DNA of 64,000 nucleotides from an uncultured Prochlorococcus sp. (GTDB lineage: Bacteria > Cyanobacteriota > Cyanobacteriia > PCC-6307 > Cyanobiaceae). Positions 55,344-64,000 of this stretch are shown one piece after another. The stretch lies in assembly GCA_902520485.1 (NCBI GenBank), contig CABYNZ010000001.1:62001-126000 (forward strand). The letters run 5' to 3'. Numbering within the stretch: the first letter of the stretch is position 1; every line of letters starts with the position of its first letter. The notes beneath the pieces were generated by a model that was given only the letters and a program-made list of their open reading frames with translations, was not told where the DNA came from and did no database searches. The position numbers and the translations under genes are program-made.

Positions 55344-56753
55344 TTGGATAAAGAATTAAGACCTGAAAATCATTTTCATTTTATTGGAGTAGGTGGAATT
55401 GGAATGTCAGCAGTTGCAATGGGTTTATTGAAAAAAGGTTATTCAATTTCAGGTTCTGATTTAGTTAAAAACAATGAGACTAATAAATTAGAAAAATTAG
55501 GTGCAATTATCTTTAATTCTCAAATTGGGCAAAATATTGAATTTATAACCTCAAAATATAACAACAAATTGATTAATTTTGTTGTAAGTACAGCTATCAA
55601 GCCAGAAAATAAAGAATTAATGTACTGTAGAGAAAAAAATTTTCCAGTGAGACATCGTTCAGAGATTCTTGCACTTTTAATGCAGTCTTATACTGCAGTG
55701 GCTGTAGCAGGCAGCCATGGAAAAACATCTACCAGTACATTTCTTTCTACACTGCTTGAGTTATGTACACATAATTCTTCTTCAATAACTGGGGGAATAA
55801 TTCCTATCTACGATTCTAATTGTCATATAGAAGATACAAAATTCTTAGTAGCTGAAGTTGATGAATCTGATGGCACAATAAATAAATATAAATCTGATAT
55901 TGGAATAATTAATAACATTGATTTTGATCATTGTGATCATTTCTCTGATTTAGGAGAAGTTATATCTTCTTTCAAAGATTTTGCTAAAAATTCTAAAAAA
56001 TTACTAATTAATTTTGATTGTGAAATTACGCGGAATAATTTTTATTCTGAGAGTAAATGGTCTAACACTACACCAATCAACGTGGCTTATGCCTTAATTC
56101 CTACTGATATAACTGAAAGTCATACAATTGGAAAATATTATGAAAATGGAAATTTTATTAGTAATATAAACATTCCTATTCCAGGATTACACAATTTATC
56201 TAACATTACCGCTGCAATAGCAGCCTCAAGAATGATAGGTGTAGATTTCAAAGAAATTAAGGAAAATATTCAATATCTTAAACTGCCAAAAAAAAGATTT
56301 GAATACAGAGGCCAAATCGATGAAAGAAATTTATACGATGATTATGCACATCACCCAAACGAAATAAAAGAGACAATTAAATTGGGAAGATTATTTATTA
56401 AGCAAAAATATAACAATGAAAGTCAAAAAGGTAGATTAGTAGCAATATTTCAACCTCATAGATACTCTCGAGTAAAGCAATTTGCTAAAGAATTCGCTGA
56501 AGAATTATCAAAAGCAGATATTATTTATTTAACAAATATTTATGCAGCAGGAGAAGAAGACAAGGATAAAATAACTTCGAAAATTATCACTGATCTAATT
56601 TATAAAAAAAATAAGAATGTTAGTTACATAAATAATTATCATGAAATTACAAAAAATTTTTACGAATTAACTCAAAAAGGGGATTTAATTTTAAATATGG
56701 GAGCTGGTGATTGTCATAATTTCTGGTCAATTTTAAATGGAAAAAACAATTAA
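55344..56753 (+). CDS. murC: UDP-N-acetylmuramate-L-alanine ligase
   Basis: Adds L-Ala to UDP-MurNAc in peptidoglycan precursor synthesis. 469 residues from a TTG start at 55344. Visible: GVGGIGMSAVAMGLL (UDP site), AVAGSHGKTSTSTFLS (ATP P-loop), the NNIDFDHCDHF block and DDYAHHPNEIKETI. murB overlaps its end by 17 bp; murC-murB-ybaB form an operon. Confidence 0.95.
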   Translation: MDKELRPENHFHFIGVGGIGMSAVAMGLLKKGYSISGSDLVKNNETNKLEKLGAIIFNSQIGQNIEFITSKYNNKLINFVVSTAIKPENKELMYCREKNFPVRHRSEILALLMQSYTAVAVAGSHGKTSTSTFLSTLLELCTHNSSSITGGIIPIYDSNCHIEDTKFLVAEVDESDGTINKYKSDIGIINNIDFDHCDHFSDLGEVISSFKDFAKNSKKLLINFDCEITRNNFYSESKWSNTTPINVAYALIPTDITESHTIGKYYENGNFISNINIPIPGLHNLSNITAAIAASRMIGVDFKEIKENIQYLKLPKKRFEYRGQIDERNLYDDYAHHPNEIKETIKLGRLFIKQKYNNESQKGRLVAIFQPHRYSRVKQFAKEFAEELSKADIIYLTNIYAAGEEDKDKITSKIITDLIYKKNKNVSYINNYHEITKNFYELTQKGDLILNMGAGDCHNFWSILNGKNN

Positions 56754-57663
56754 AGTACTTAAAAAATTTATGAATAAAAAGATTTTTTCTAAAAACTGTA
56801 ATTTAAGTAGTTATACAACTATAAAAGTGGGAGGAGTCGCTGAATATTTTGCTGAGCCAAGAAGCATTGAAGAATTTTCATATCTAATAAAATGGGCTAA
56901 TTTAAACAAACAAAGATGTCAAATAATTGGCGCAGGTTCAAATCTATTAATAAATAATATTTTCATAAAAGGTTTAGTTGTAAGCACAAAAAAAATGAAA
57001 TCACTAACGATAGAGCCATATTCAGGAATTGTTGAAGCGGAAGCAGGTGTCATGCTCCCAACATTATCTAATTCTCTTGCTAAAAATGGATTGCAAGGAG
57101 GTGAATGGGCTGTCGGAATTCCAGGAACATTAGGAGGGGCAATTTATATGAATGCTGGCTCAGGTAATTTATCGCTTGCAAAAAATCTTATTTCCGTAAA
57201 AGTTATAAATAATAAAACTCAAGAAAAACTTGAAATTGAAAAAAAAGATATCAATTTTGAGTATAGATCTAGCTCTTTTCAAAAAAATGATTTGACAATT
57301 ATTAGTGCAAGACTACATTTTCAACCTAATGGCAATCTCGAACAATTGATTAAAACAACCAAAAATAACCTTAAATTAAAAAAAGAAACACAGCCATATC
57401 ATCAACCAAGTTTTGGTAGTGTTTTTAAAAATCCTGAAAATAATTATGCAGCAAAATTAATTGATGATATGGGTTTAAAGGGATTTAAAATTGGTGGAGC
57501 AGAAATTTCTAGGATTCATTCAAATTTTATAATTAACACTTCTTCAGCAAGTTCAAAAGATATTTATGAATTAATAACAGTAATTCAACAAAAAGTACTA
57601 CAAAACAAAGGGATTTTTTTGGAACCGGAAGTAAGAATGATTGGTTTTGACTATCCTTACTAA
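56737..57663 (+). CDS. murB: UDP-N-acetylenolpyruvoylglucosamine reductase
   Basis: FAD enzyme reducing UDP-GlcNAc-enolpyruvate to UDP-MurNAc. 308 residues; FAD-binding [32 protein letters not shown] and [14 protein letters not shown] (catalytic Ser region). An internal Met 11 codons in (56770) is a possible alternative start that would avoid the overlap with murC. The end [11 protein letters not shown] is canonical. Confidence 0.94.
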   Translation: MEKTIKVLKKFMNKKIFSKNCNLSSYTTIKVGGVAEYFAEPRSIEEFSYLIKWANLNKQRCQIIGAGSNLLINNIFIKGLVVSTKKMKSLTIEPYSGIVEAEAGVMLPTLSNSLAKNGLQGGEWAVGIPGTLGGAIYMNAGSGNLSLAKNLISVKVINNKTQEKLEIEKKDINFEYRSSSFQKNDLTIISARLHFQPNGNLEQLIKTTKNNLKLKKETQPYHQPSFGSVFKNPENNYAAKLIDDMGLKGFKIGGAEISRIHSNFIINTSSASSKDIYELITVIQQKVLQNKGIFLEPEVRMIGFDYPY

Positions 57664-57680
57664 AGAAACTTTTTTACAAA

Positions 57681-58031
57681 ATGGCAGGTTTTGGACTTCC
57701 TAACTTTGGACAACTTACAGAAGCTTTTAAAAAAGCTAAACAAATTCAGCAGGATGCTCAAAAATTACAAGATGAACTTGAAAATATGGAAATTGAAGGG
57801 AAAAGTGACGATGAAATGATCAAAGTCTGGATAAGTGGAAACCAACTTCCTTTAAAGGTAGAAGTGAAAGAAAATATTTTAAATGCAGATAAAGAAAAAA
57901 TAGAGCAAAACATTCTACAAGCTATTCAAAAAGCTCATGAATTATCTACTACAACTATGAAAGAAAGGATGAATGATTTGACTGGTGGATTAAATCTTAA
58001 TCTTCCTGGTTTTGATAATAGTGACTCTTAG
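57681..58031 (+). CDS. YbaB/EbfC family nucleoid-associated protein
   Basis: A 116-residue DNA-binding protein forming tweezer-like dimers. Family features: [30 protein letters not shown] (long helix), then a beta region with [16 protein letters not shown]-like [16 protein letters not shown], and a second helix with [32 protein letters not shown]. It is 17 bp after murB. Its 3' end overlaps the convergent rsgA by 35 bp. Confidence 0.9.
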   Translation: MAGFGLPNFGQLTEAFKKAKQIQQDAQKLQDELENMEIEGKSDDEMIKVWISGNQLPLKVEVKENILNADKEKIEQNILQAIQKAHELSTTTMKERMNDLTGGLNLNLPGFDNSDS

Positions 58032-58914
58032 AAGACTCAATCATTTCTTTATAAAAAGAATATCTTTCGAAGGATTTATCTAAATTACAGCCCTCATCGT
58101 TTAAATGTAAGCAATTACGAAATTTACACTTAATTTCTTCATCGATTACTTGTTTATATATTTCTGAATAAAAATTTGATAACAACCTAATATCAACGTC
58201 TAGAGGTTGCATATTAAAACCAGGAGTGTCCACAATGTAGCTTTGATTTGATAAAAAAAATAACTCAACATTTCGAGTAGTATTTTTACCTCTCTTTATT
58301 TTATTTGAAACTGGAGCAGTACTATTTTGAAGACCTGGAATTATCATGTTGAGCAAAGTAGTTTTACCAACACCTGATGGGCCCATAAATATTGAACACT
58401 CTTTTTGCTTTAATTCAGCTAATAAATTATTAAAGTAATCAGATTTCTCTAAATTTAAAGTTATTGCTTGATAACCCCATTTTCCAAATTTATCAAGTAA
58501 AAAATTTCTTCTTGTACTTGAAATTAAATCACATTTTGTCAAAACTAATGAAACTTCAACTCCCATCGATTCTGCTGATATCAAAAACCTATTAACTTGA
58601 GATAAATTCAACTCTGGCTCTTCAACGGAAAAAGTAATATATATGTTAGAGATATTTGCAACAGAGGGTCTAACTAGTAAATTTTTTCTTTTTTTTAGAC
58701 TTATTATTACTGCGCGTTTGCTTTTTAAATCAATATTGTCAATTACTACTTCGTCTCCAACATAAATTAATTGATCCTTAAAATTTATAGACTTCCTCAC
58801 CTTACATAAAAATTTCCTACTGTTACCAAGGTTGTCTTGATTTTTTAAGTCAACTAAAAAAAAATCATTAAATTTTTTTGTAACTAATCCTAAATGTTTA
58901 CTATTTTTTTTCAT
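57997..58914 (-). CDS. rsgA: Ribosome small subunit biogenesis GTPase
   Basis: A circularly permuted GTPase that assists late 30S maturation. Motif order G4-G1-G3: [25 protein letters not shown]. An N-terminal OB-fold and a C-terminal zinc knuckle ([14 protein letters not shown]) complete the architecture. 305 residues. It overlaps the TusA-like gene upstream by 14 bp and its own 3' end overlaps the convergent ybaB. Confidence 0.94.
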   Translation of the reverse strand: MKKNSKHLGLVTKKFNDFFLVDLKNQDNLGNSRKFLCKVRKSINFKDQLIYVGDEVVIDNIDLKSKRAVIISLKKRKNLLVRPSVANISNIYITFSVEEPELNLSQVNRFLISAESMGVEVSLVLTKCDLISSTRRNFLLDKFGKWGYQAITLNLEKSDYFNNLLAELKQKECSIFMGPSGVGKTTLLNMIIPGLQNSTAPVSNKIKRGKNTTRNVELFFLSNQSYIVDTPGFNMQPLDVDIRLLSNFYSEIYKQVIDEEIKCKFRNCLHLNDEGCNLDKSFERYSFYKEMIESSKSHYYQNQED

Positions 58915-59134
58915 TCGATACTTTTATTTTTATAAAATTTTCATTTTCTTTGATTTGTTGAAATAAACATCCCATCTCTTTTAAATTATTTAATACCATT
59001 TCTTCTGGTTCGCCTTTATCTAGTTCAACTATAAGTTGTTCATTTTTGGATAACTTCTCTAAAGCTAATTTGATTTTTACAACATTTAAAGGACATGGAA
59101 CAGATTTAAGATCCAAATGCTTTAAAGCAGTCAT
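58901..59134 (-). CDS. TusA/SirA-like sulphur carrier protein
   Basis: A 77-residue protein of the TusA fold. The active Cys is in VPCPLNVVK; the second Pro of the usual CPxP motif is Asn here, as I recall for many cyanobacterial members (CPLN), so reaction may differ from E. coli TusA. It starts in a 4-bp ATGA overlap with the dnaJ stop and its end overlaps rsgA, so it belongs to the grpE-dnaJ operon. Partner unknown. Confidence 0.82.
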   Translation of the reverse strand: MTALKHLDLKSVPCPLNVVKIKLALEKLSKNEQLIVELDKGEPEEMVLNNLKEMGCLFQQIKENENFIKIKVSNEKK

Positions 59135-60258
59135 TTGGATTCTTTACCAAATAATCTGCTAAAAAGTCCACTATTAGAATCAATATTTTTATCTGAATAT
59201 TGAGAAGCTAAACCCTCTAAAAGCTTTCGTTCTTCGTCAGTTACACGAGTTGGCAATTTTACCTTTACTAAGACTTCATGATTTCCTCTAGCAACTGGAT
59301 TGCCAAGTCTAGGAACCCCTTTATTCTCAAGTGAAAGAGTTGTATTTGGCTGCGTACCACTTGGAATTTTTAAATTAACACTTCCGTCAACTGTAGTAAT
59401 TTTAACAGTATCGCCTAAAATAGCTTGTAAGTAACTCACAGCTATTTCTGAGTAAATAGTCACACCATCTCTTTTAAGTTTTGAATCATTCTTAACTTTG
59501 ATGAAAACATAAAGATCTCCTGGTGGACCTCCTTTCAAACCAACATTTCCTTCTCCGGAAACTCTTAATTTAGTCCCAGTATCAACTCCTGCAGGAATAT
59601 TAATTCTTAATTTTTTTCTGACTTGCTTTACTCCATTCCCGCCACAACTTACACATGGATCTACAATTATTTGGCCAGCTCCATTACATGAAGGGCATTC
59701 AGCTACTTGCGTGAAATTACCAAAAGGTGTTCTCGTAGCTCTTCTAACTTGTCCACTTCCCCCACATGTTGAACAAGTTTTTGGTCCGGTTCCTGGTTTG
59801 GCACCTATTCCCCTACATACTTCACATGTTTCAAGATGAGGAATTTTAATTTCTCTTTGTTGGCCAAATATTGCATCTTTAAAGTCAACATTAAGGTCAT
59901 ACCTTAGATCATCTCCCTGTTGAGGGCCTCTTCTTTGCGTTCTTCCTCCCTGCGGATTTTGTCCACCAAAGCCATTAAAAAAAGTTTCAAATAAATCTGC
60001 AAAGCCACCCATATCACCCATATCTGGCATTCCAGCAGCACCTCCAAGGCCAGCCTCTCCAAACTGATCATATCTAGCCCTTGTTTCAGGATCAGCTAAT
60101 GCTTCATAAGCCTTGCCAATTTCTTTAAATTTATCTTCAGCACCAGGTTCTTTATTTACATCAGGATGATATTGTCTTGCTAATTTCCTATAAGCCCTTT
60201 TTAAGGTATCAGCATCAGCATCTCTTGAAACTCCAAGTATTTGGTAAAAATCAGCCAT
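59131..60258 (-). CDS. dnaJ: Chaperone protein DnaJ
   Basis: Hsp40 co-chaperone that stimulates DnaK. J domain with the HPD motif in YHPDVNKE, Gly/Phe-rich linker ([15 protein letters not shown]), four CxxCxGxG-type zinc repeats ([32 protein letters not shown]) and two C-terminal beta domains. 375 residues, type I DnaJ. 29 bp after grpE; no dnaK in the window. Confidence 0.96.
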   Translation of the reverse strand: MADFYQILGVSRDADADTLKRAYRKLARQYHPDVNKEPGAEDKFKEIGKAYEALADPETRARYDQFGEAGLGGAAGMPDMGDMGGFADLFETFFNGFGGQNPQGGRTQRRGPQQGDDLRYDLNVDFKDAIFGQQREIKIPHLETCEVCRGIGAKPGTGPKTCSTCGGSGQVRRATRTPFGNFTQVAECPSCNGAGQIIVDPCVSCGGNGVKQVRKKLRINIPAGVDTGTKLRVSGEGNVGLKGGPPGDLYVFIKVKNDSKLKRDGVTIYSEIAVSYLQAILGDTVKITTVDGSVNLKIPSGTQPNTTLSLENKGVPRLGNPVARGNHEVLVKVKLPTRVTDEERKLLEGLASQYSDKNIDSNSGLFSRLFGKESK

Positions 60259-60287
60259 TAGATAATGCTCAAATAAAAATTTGGAAT

Positions 60288-61007
60288 TTATACATCTTCA
60301 GAAGTATTTACCCCTGAATCAACATCCTTCTCAACTGTATCCTTTTCTACTTCCTGTTGTGAATTTTGTTTACCAGGTCCCATAGAAACCTTAACCAATG
60401 CATGTCTCAAAACCTTACCTTCTAAATGATATCCTCGCTGCAATTCTTCAATAATAAAATCCTCTTCAAACTCTTCACTAGACTCTCTTAATACAGCCTC
60501 ATGCAGGTTTGGATCAAATTGCTGACCAACAACTCTCATAGGTGAAACTCCCTGTTGTTTTAAAACTTCAACCAATTGTTTATACAATCCTTGATAACTT
60601 CTATGTAGAGCTTGAGCTTCTTCACTTTCTGGTTTAAGTTGTTGTCTTGCTCTTTCAAAATTATCAACAATAGGAAGTATTGAAGTTAAAGTCTTTGAAA
60701 CAAGTTGAATTTTTAAATCGTCCTTATCTCTAGACTGCCTTTTTCTGAAATTATCAAAATCTGCTGAAATCCTTACATATTGATCTTTTAATATTTCATG
60801 ATCTTTTTCTAATTGTTCTAATCTTGCATCATTATTTGAAATAGTATTTTTTAATTCTTCAGTATTTAATTCTTCTGTTTTTTGAGAAGATAATTCATCA
60901 TTTTCAGTAGTTGAATTTTGTGTAGATGATATATCTTCAGGAGTATTATCCTGGTTAGAAACATCATTTTCTTTATCATCAATATTGTCTGATTGATTTT
61001 CAATCAT
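60288..61007 (-). CDS. grpE: Nucleotide exchange factor GrpE
   Basis: Promotes ADP release from DnaK. The start at 61007 ([11 protein letters not shown]) is preferred; the 17 extra codons upstream lack similarity. Acidic, Ser/Asn-rich N-terminus, a long coiled coil (about 60-110, [21 protein letters not shown]) and a C-terminal beta domain with the [12 protein letters not shown] block. 239 residues. First gene of a likely heat-shock operon with dnaJ. Confidence 0.93.
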   Translation of the reverse strand: MIENQSDNIDDKENDVSNQDNTPEDISSTQNSTTENDELSSQKTEELNTEELKNTISNNDARLEQLEKDHEILKDQYVRISADFDNFRKRQSRDKDDLKIQLVSKTLTSILPIVDNFERARQQLKPESEEAQALHRSYQGLYKQLVEVLKQQGVSPMRVVGQQFDPNLHEAVLRESSEEFEEDFIIEELQRGYHLEGKVLRHALVKVSMGPGKQNSQQEVEKDTVEKDVDSGVNTSEDV

Positions 61008-61060
61008 TTTTCTAAAATTTAATAAAACTATTTTCCAATAAAGTGATGCACAAAACAAGT

Positions 61061-61074
61061 TGCGGAAGGCCGCA
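61061..61074 (-). terminator. Possible weak terminator after msrB
   Basis: TGCGG (61061-61065), loop AAGG, CCGCA (61070-61074) form a short GC hairpin 8 bp after the msrB stop, followed on the minus strand by ACTTGTTTTG. The T-run is poor, so a terminator is only a possibility. Confidence 0.3.
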
Positions 61075-61081
61075 CAAATAT

Positions 61082-61576
61082 TTAGTCAGGAACAAACCTT
61101 AATGCTAAACCATTATTACAGTATCTTTTGCCAGTAGGTAGTGGTCCATCATTAAAAACATGTCCTTGATGACCTCCGCATCTAGAGCAATGATATTCGG
61201 TTCTAGGAACAATTAACTTGAAATCAACTTTTGTTTCTACTGATCCTTGAATTGATTCCCAAAAGCTGGGCCAGCCTGTACCACTATCGTACTTTTTGTC
61301 TGAGGAAAAAAGCGGCAAATCACATCCTGCACAATGAAAAATACCTTTTCTTTTCTCATTATTTAATTGGCTGCTGAAAGCTCTTTCAGTCCCTTCCTCT
61401 CTCAAAATATAATAAGATTCTGGACTAAGCCTCGCTTTCCATTCATCTTTTGATAAATTCCACTCTTCTTTAGAAGCAAGTGAAGATGCTAATACTTGCA
61501 TGGGCTTAAAGATTATTTTTAAGATTGACATAGTAGGAATTAGAATAAAAATTCTTCTTGATAGAAATTGATTCAT
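61082..61576 (-). CDS. msrB: Peptide-methionine (R)-S-oxide reductase, probably exported
   Basis: Repairs methionine-R-sulfoxide. Catalytic Cys in [12 protein letters not shown]; four zinc Cys in CAGCDLP and [10 protein letters not shown]. The 164-residue form starts at 61576 with a signal-like stretch ([18 protein letters not shown]) before the domain, which would place it in the periplasm or thylakoid lumen; a longer start at 61609 would overlap the divergent dus gene by 11 bp. Confidence 0.88.
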   Translation of the reverse strand: MNQFLSRRIFILIPTMSILKIIFKPMQVLASSLASKEEWNLSKDEWKARLSPESYYILREEGTERAFSSQLNNEKRKGIFHCAGCDLPLFSSDKKYDSGTGWPSFWESIQGSVETKVDFKLIVPRTEYHCSRCGGHQGHVFNDGPLPTGKRYCNNGLALRFVPD

Positions 61577-61598
61577 ATATTTAAACCACAAAAAAGAA

Positions 61599-62603
61599 AT
61601 GAATTTCAATCAACTTAATTCTATTAAAAATATTCACAAATTAAGTATTGCTCCAATGATGGATTGTACTGATAAACACTTCAGAATGATAATGAGAAAA
61701 ATAAGCTCTGAAGCTTTATTGTATACGGAAATGATTGTGGCTCAGAGTTTAGTTTATACAAATAAAAAAGAAAATTTTCTAGATTTTAATAGTGAAGAAC
61801 ACCCTATATCGATCCAGTTTGGTGGGGACGACCCAAAAATGCTAAAAGAGGCAGCCAAAATGGCAAAGGATTGGGGTTATGACGAAATAAACTTTAATGT
61901 TGGTTGTCCGAGTCCAAGAGTCTCCTCTGGAAATTTTGGGGCTTCACTTATGAAAGACCCAAAAAAAGTAGCAAAATGTATAGAATCATTAAAAAATAAT
62001 TGCAACTTACCGGTTACAATCAAACACAGAATAGGGGTAGACAACGATGATAGTTTCGTTAATTTAAATAATTTTGTAAGAATTATCTCAAATGCTGGTG
62101 CTGATAGATTTATAGTTCATGCAAGGAAAGCCATACTAAAAGGTTTAAATCCAAAACAAAATAGGACCATACCTCCACTAAATTACGATATAGTAAAAAA
62201 ATTAAAAAAATTAAATCCAGAATTATTAATAGAAATCAATGGGGGTTTAACAAATATCGATGAATCATTAAAAGCCTTAAATGATTTTGATGGGGTAATG
62301 ATTGGACGATCAATATATAAACATCCCTTAAGATGGTCTGAAATTGATCAAAAGATTTATGGAATTAATACAAAACCCAAATTTGCTTCAGGTATTATTT
62401 TCTCCTTAATTCCATACATAGAAGCACATTTAAGTAATGGAGGAAAATCATGGGATATTTGTAAACATCTTATTAATTTAGTTGAAGGTATACCAAAGGC
62501 TAAAATTTGGAGAAATCAAATTTCTAATAAGTCTATAAAGAAAGAATTAAATATTGAATATTTATGTAAATTAACAAAAGCTCTTGAAGAGATGGGTTTC
62601 TAA
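61599..62603 (+). CDS. dusA: tRNA-dihydrouridine synthase (DusA-type)
   Basis: FMN-dependent reduction of uridines in the tRNA D-arm. 334 residues with a TIM barrel: APMMDCTDKHFRMIMRK (substrate site), NFNVGCPSPRVSSGNFGASLM with the catalytic Cys, IKHRIGVDN (FMN/RNA-contacting Lys-His-Arg) and the C-terminal helical domain. The cyanobacterial DusA type is the closest match. It is convergent with the RRM gene, overlapping by 4 bp. Confidence 0.93.
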   Translation: MNFNQLNSIKNIHKLSIAPMMDCTDKHFRMIMRKISSEALLYTEMIVAQSLVYTNKKENFLDFNSEEHPISIQFGGDDPKMLKEAAKMAKDWGYDEINFNVGCPSPRVSSGNFGASLMKDPKKVAKCIESLKNNCNLPVTIKHRIGVDNDDSFVNLNNFVRIISNAGADRFIVHARKAILKGLNPKQNRTIPPLNYDIVKKLKKLNPELLIEINGGLTNIDESLKALNDFDGVMIGRSIYKHPLRWSEIDQKIYGINTKPKFASGIIFSLIPYIEAHLSNGGKSWDICKHLINLVEGIPKAKIWRNQISNKSIKKELNIEYLCKLTKALEEMGF

Positions 62604-63130
62604 TTTGTTTCTTTTGAAGCATCATTGGATACTCCCCTTTTTCTCCTGCTCCTCCCACTTTCATATTCAGAGTTATCCGAAGAATTTCCATAACTTCTAT
62701 CTTCCCATCCTTCTGCTCCAGAAGATTTATTACTGTAAGAGCTACTAGATTCAGAATTACCACCACTGTAGCCGCCACCTCCGTAGCCGCCTCCACTATT
62801 ACCACCACTGTAGCCGCCTCCTCCGTAGCCGCCTCCACTATTACCACCGCCGTAGCCGCCTCGTCCTCCTCTACGAGATCCACCAGAACCTCGAGGTTCG
62901 GCTTTATTAATTCTTAATGGCCGGCCCATAAGTTCCTTGCCTTGCAAACCATCAATAGCTGTTGACTCAATCGCTTCATCTGCCATTTCAATAAATGCAA
63001 ATCCTCTTTTCCTTCCAGTATCTCTTTCCAAGGGAAGAGAACAATTTAAAACCTCACCAAAAGGGGTAAACATCTCTATAACATCTTCACGCTCTGCGCG
63101 GAACGGCAAATTGCCAACAAAAATACTCAC
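62600..63130 (-). CDS. RNA-binding protein with one RRM and glycine-rich tail (Rbp)
   Basis: A 176-residue protein typical of cyanobacterial cold-regulated Rbp proteins. One RRM with RNP2 IFVGNL (3-8) and RNP1 RGFAFIEM (44-51), followed by a Gly/Tyr/Ser-rich tail with repeats of GGGYGGGGYSGGNS (about 95-130) and a charged end. Probably binds RNA at low temperature or in the dark. The tail repeats also produce spurious long frames on other phases. Confidence 0.92.
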   Translation of the reverse strand: MSIFVGNLPFRAEREDVIEMFTPFGEVLNCSLPLERDTGRKRGFAFIEMADEAIESTAIDGLQGKELMGRPLRINKAEPRGSGGSRRGGRGGYGGGNSGGGYGGGGYSGGNSGGGYGGGGYSGGNSESSSSYSNKSSGAEGWEDRSYGNSSDNSEYESGRSRRKRGVSNDASKETN

Positions 63131-63246
63131 TTTAAAATCAACAAAGAAAAATTACCTTATAAAAAAACTACAATAACGTAGTCCAATAACATTGCTTCAC
63201 CATTCTACTTCAAAGCATACCCTTGTTGTAGAAAAATAATTGAGAT

Positions 63247-64000
63247 TCAAAAGAACAATTTTTTTTGCCAACTATTTACCTCTTTTTCTACCTGAACAAA
63301 ACCTGTACCACCTTGGCTATTCCTCGATTTAACGACATTAAAAGGTTTAAGATCCCCAAAGACATCTTCATCAAATTCGGGATGAAATTTTTTAAATTCA
63401 TCAATATTGAGATTTTTAAATAATTTTTTTCTCTCCAGGCAATATTTAACTATTTCACCAACAATTTGATAGGCGGTCCTAAAAGGAACATCTTTACCGA
63501 CTAAATAATCTGCCAAATCAGTAGCATTAGAGAAGTCATTTTCTACAGAATCAGATAAATTTTTAATATTAAATTCAATACCCTCACTAATCAGAATATT
63601 CATTGCTTTAATACAACAAGATGCTGTTTCTGCAGTATCAAATATTGGCTCTTTATCCTCTTGAAAATCTTTATTATATGAAAGTGGTACTCCTTTAACC
63701 ATAGTTAACAAAGCCTGAAGATGTCCATAGACTCTTCCCGTTTTACCTCTTATCAATTCTGGAACATCAGGATTTTTTTTCTGAGGCATCAAGCTACTTC
63801 CCGTAGCACACTTATCTGTTAATTTTGCAAAAGAAAATTCATCAGTTACCCACAAAATTATTTCCTCTGAAATTTTACTTAAATGAGACATTAACAAGGC
63901 AGATGCAGAAACAAATTCTATACAAAAATCTCTATCACTAACTGCATCAATACTGTTTTTATAAATCTTTTCAAAACCTAATTCTGCAGCTGTATATTGC
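63247..64000 (-). CDS. argH: Argininosuccinate lyase, C-terminal part
   Basis: Splits argininosuccinate to arginine and fumarate, the last step of arginine synthesis. About 250 C-terminal codons are in the window; the N-terminus lies beyond the right edge. The fumarase/ASL superfamily signature is [12 protein letters not shown], followed by [30 protein letters not shown]. It is on the minus strand, 116 bp downstream of the RRM gene's start. Confidence 0.95.
   Translation of the reverse strand, partial: QYTAAELGFEKIYKNSIDAVSDRDFCIEFVSASALLMSHLSKISEEIILWVTDEFSFAKLTDKCATGSSLMPQKKNPDVPELIRGKTGRVYGHLQALLTMVKGVPLSYNKDFQEDKEPIFDTAETASCCIKAMNILISEGIEFNIKNLSDSVENDFSNATDLADYLVGKDVPFRTAYQIVGEIVKYCLERKKLFKNLNIDEFKKFHPEFDEDVFGDLKPFNVVKSRNSQGGTGFVQVEKEVNSWQKKLFF

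Noticed and set aside
62533-62883. 116-codon Glu/Ala/Val-rich minus-strand frame
   Set aside because: It is the out-of-phase reading of the Gly-rich repeat tail of the RRM gene.

Overview
The window is AT-rich (roughly 30 % GC by eye), densely packed chromosomal DNA from a marine picocyanobacterium. It is almost certainly a high-light-adapted Prochlorococcus. The evidence is a high-light-inducible protein, PsbX, Ycf66 and Ycf19/YggT proteins, a Flv1/Flv3 flavodiiron pair, CbiD, the cyanobacterial LpxB-like protein, and a circularly permuted two-piece tmRNA with the picocyanobacterial tag ANKIVSFSRQTAPVAA. There are no rRNA genes, CRISPR arrays, insertion sequences or recognisable integrase genes.

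Layout: 1-6.5 kb holds a truncated S9 peptidase, def, a HIT protein, an ABC exporter, hli, ycf66, psbX and yggT. 6.5-17 kb holds accC, tRNA-Leu, an LpxB-like gene, a PRC-barrel gene, smc, small membrane proteins and an rRNA methyltransferase. ssrA (tmRNA) lies at about 17.05-17.32 kb, followed by an aldo/keto reductase and an orphan ParA with an overlapping membrane protein. 19.57-24.82 kb is a compact accessory block. 24.8-40.6 kb is housekeeping: argJ, coaE, gatB, thiO, ndk, speA, alaS, flv3-flv1-FMN reductase and PBP2. 40.6-50 kb mixes small unknowns, a RecB/Cas4-like nuclease, guaA, cbiD, an aminotransferase, an AbrB-type membrane protein, an HNH protein and an SDR. 50-64 kb is housekeeping: pdxA, accB, efp, a cyclophilin, thiL, gap2, murC-murB-ybaB, the operon grpE-dnaJ-tusA-like-rsgA, msrB, dus, an RRM protein and the C-terminal part of argH.

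The most interesting region is 19.57-24.82 kb. It sits between two convergent genes, and a 19-bp direct repeat (18/19 identical) overlaps both of their stop codons. Inside each end lies a 20-bp composite of two RGTGNTAYA units spaced 11 bp apart, twice at the left end and once at the right. The cargo is a divergent pair of tiny genes (50 and 77 codons, ATGA overlap) and a tight operon: an unknown 121-residue protein, an exported TPR protein, and a 1098-residue fusion of a PD-(D/E)XK nuclease-like domain, an SF2 helicase and seven tandem helicase-associated repeats. It looks like an integrated element or defence-like cassette with no integrase of its own. A second possible integration scar is a degenerate copy of the guaA 3' end about 140 bp beyond guaA, with an 11-bp tandem repeat between the two copies.

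The remaining genes support a streamlined photoautotroph: short intergenic spaces, convergent genes overlapping at their 3' ends, and several TTG/GTG starts.
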